A stretch of DNA of 5,307 bases. It comes from Candidatus Nitrosopumilus sp. (GTDB lineage: Archaea > Thermoproteota > Nitrososphaeria > Nitrososphaerales > Nitrosopumilaceae). Both the position numbers and the translations under genes were made by a program. Under the pieces are notes generated by a model. The model saw only the letters and a list, made by a program, of their open reading frames with translations. It was not told where the DNA came from and made no database searches. The stretch lies in contig DAOWGL010000026.1 in assembly GCA_030637455.1 (NCBI GenBank), positions 1 to 5,307 of the forward strand, written 5' to 3'. Positions 4,210 to 5,307 of the stretch are shown one piece after another; the first letter of the stretch is position 1, and every line of letters begins with the position of its first letter.

Positions 4210-5307
4210 CTATGGATTTGCCGTAGTAATTGCACCTTGTGCTGCAGAGCCTACAAGTGTTGCATATTTTGCTAATGCTCCTGAAGTATAGTTTGGTTCA
4301 GGTTTTCTCCATGATTCTTTCCTTTTTGCCAACTCTTCTTCTGAAACATGAAGTTCAATTACAGTAGTTTCTGTATCAATTGTAATTTCATCTCCATTTT
4401 TCACAAGTGCTATTGGACCTCCAACATATGCTTCTGGTGCAACATGTCCTACCATGAATCCTCTAGTTCCTCCTGAAAATCTTCCATCAGTTACCATTGC
4501 AACTTTTTTACCTAAACCTTGACCTACAAGTGCTGCAGTAGTTGCAAGCATTTCTCGCATTCCTGGGCCTCCTTTTGGTCCTTCATATCTAATTACTACC
4601 ACATCTCCTTCTTCTACATCTCCTTTGGCAACTGCATCAAAGGCATATTCTTCTCTATCATACACTTTGGCTTTACCTGTAAATTTGGTCATCTCAACTC
4701 CTGCTGTTTTAATAACTGCCCCATCTGGTGCAAGACTTCCTTTGAGTACCACTGCAGTTCCTACTGAATGCAGTGGATTCTCAATTGGGCGAATAATTGA
4801 TTGTTCAGGTTCTGGAATATTCATAGCGTCGAGATTTTGTTGAATTGTTTTTCCAGTAACTGTAATGCAATCTCCATTTATCAATCCTTTAGCAGCTAAT
4901 TTTTTTAGAACAAATGGAATTCCGCCAATTTTATCAAGACTATTCATAACATAGCTACCTCCTGGTTTCATGTCTGCAATATGTGGTGTCTTTTTTCTAA
5001 TCTTTTCAAAATCATCATATGTCAATTTGACTCCAGCTTCATTTGCCATTGATAGTAAATGTAGAATCCCGTTTGTAGAACCTCCAACTGCATTGAGCAT
5101 TACAATTGAATTCTCAAATGCTTCATACGTCATAATGTCTCTAGGTTTAATGTTTAATTCTAATAATTTGGCACATGCAGCACCGGTATCATAAACCATT
5201 TTGCTTCTACGGTCATCTTCTGCTGGAGGGCTTGCACTTCCAGGTAATGCTAATCCGATAGCTTCTGAAATTGATGCCATGGTATTTGCAGTAAACATTC
5301 CTCCACA
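4210..5307 (-). CDS. ilvD: dihydroxy-acid dehydratase, C-terminal part
   Basis: IlvD (EC 4.2.1.9) removes water from 2,3-dihydroxy-isovalerate and 2,3-dihydroxy-3-methylvalerate to give the 2-keto acids for valine, leucine and isoleucine synthesis, in the cytoplasm. The window holds 365 codons; the family is about 550-560 residues, so roughly the first 190 (with two of the Fe-S cysteines) lie beyond the right edge. The visible part opens with [11 protein letters not shown], where the Cys (5307-5305) is the third cluster ligand. It continues with [14 protein letters not shown], the [14 protein letters not shown] block, GGIPFVLK, the [20 protein letters not shown] region and [14 protein letters not shown], whose Ser (codon 4476-4474) is the proposed catalytic base, then VGHVAPEA near the C-terminus. 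All expected motifs are intact. The start and promoter are outside the window. No T-tract follows the stop. Confidence 0.97.
   Translation of the reverse strand, partial: CGGMFTANTMASISEAIGLALPGSASPPAEDDRRSKMVYDTGAACAKLLELNIKPRDIMTYEAFENSIVMLNAVGGSTNGILHLLSMANEAGVKLTYDDFEKIRKKTPHIADMKPGGSYVMNSLDKIGGIPFVLKKLAAKGLINGDCITVTGKTIQQNLDAMNIPEPEQSIIRPIENPLHSVGTAVVLKGSLAPDGAVIKTAGVEMTKFTGKAKVYDREEYAFDAVAKGDVEEGDVVVIRYEGPKGGPGMREMLATTAALVGQGLGKKVAMVTDGRFSGGTRGFMVGHVAPEAYVGGPIALVKNGDEITIDTETTVIELHVSEEELAKRKESWRKPEPNYTSGALAKYATLVGSAAQGAITTANP

Noticed and set aside
4519..5194. Three plus-strand open frames opposite ilvD
   Set aside because: They are shadows of a strongly conserved minus-strand enzyme gene, with no promoters or motifs of their own.
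1..5307. Search for CRISPR arrays, IS elements, tRNA/rRNA genes and integration sites
   Set aside because: No regularly spaced repeats, transposase frames, terminal inverted repeats or cloverleaf-like sequences were seen by eye.

Overview
The window looks like chromosomal DNA of an archaeon, most likely a low-GC marine ammonia-oxidising member of the Nitrososphaerota (Thaumarchaeota; Nitrosopumilus/Nitrosarchaeum-like). This is inferred from four things: the strong AT bias; an archaeal XPD/Rad3-type helicase with iron-sulfur-cluster cysteines; several very small zinc-finger and single-helix membrane proteins; and TATA-like boxes about 22-28 nt upstream of most start codons, the signature of leaderless archaeal mRNAs. 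No database search was possible.

Layout. Positions 1-1086 are all minus strand: the 5' part of an unrecognised gene cut by the window edge (1-114), a tiny C2H2 zinc-finger protein (203-334), an 81-residue membrane-anchored protein (459-704) and a stand-alone GIY-YIG-like protein (769-1086). A 99-bp divergent promoter region separates the last from an XPD-family DNA helicase on the plus strand (1186-2865). Converging on the helicase are a four-cysteine zinc-ribbon protein (2874-3071) and a single-pass membrane protein (3106-3318). Plus-strand genes follow: a CxxC...CxxC mini zinc ribbon (about 3427-3528) and a four-helix membrane protein (3630-4019). The right end is the C-terminal two thirds of dihydroxy-acid dehydratase IlvD on the minus strand (4210-5307, running off the window).

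Function. Two genes have clear roles: the helicase (nucleotide-excision-repair type, 5'-3' polarity in this family) and IlvD (valine/isoleucine synthesis). The GIY-YIG-like protein divergent from the helicase suggests, but does not prove, a DNA-repair link; its active site looks degenerate. The rest are small proteins of unknown role. Nearly every gene seems to have its own promoter, so long operons are unlikely.

Main points for a second look: the helicase frame has no ATG, GTG or TTG before Walker A and probably starts at a CTG or hides an indel in an A7 run; a 23-bp near-perfect dyad sits just upstream of the promoter of the 81-residue membrane protein; and a 12-bp perfect palindrome abuts a TATA-like box in the gap after ilvD. 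I see no CRISPR array, insertion sequence, tRNA or rRNA.
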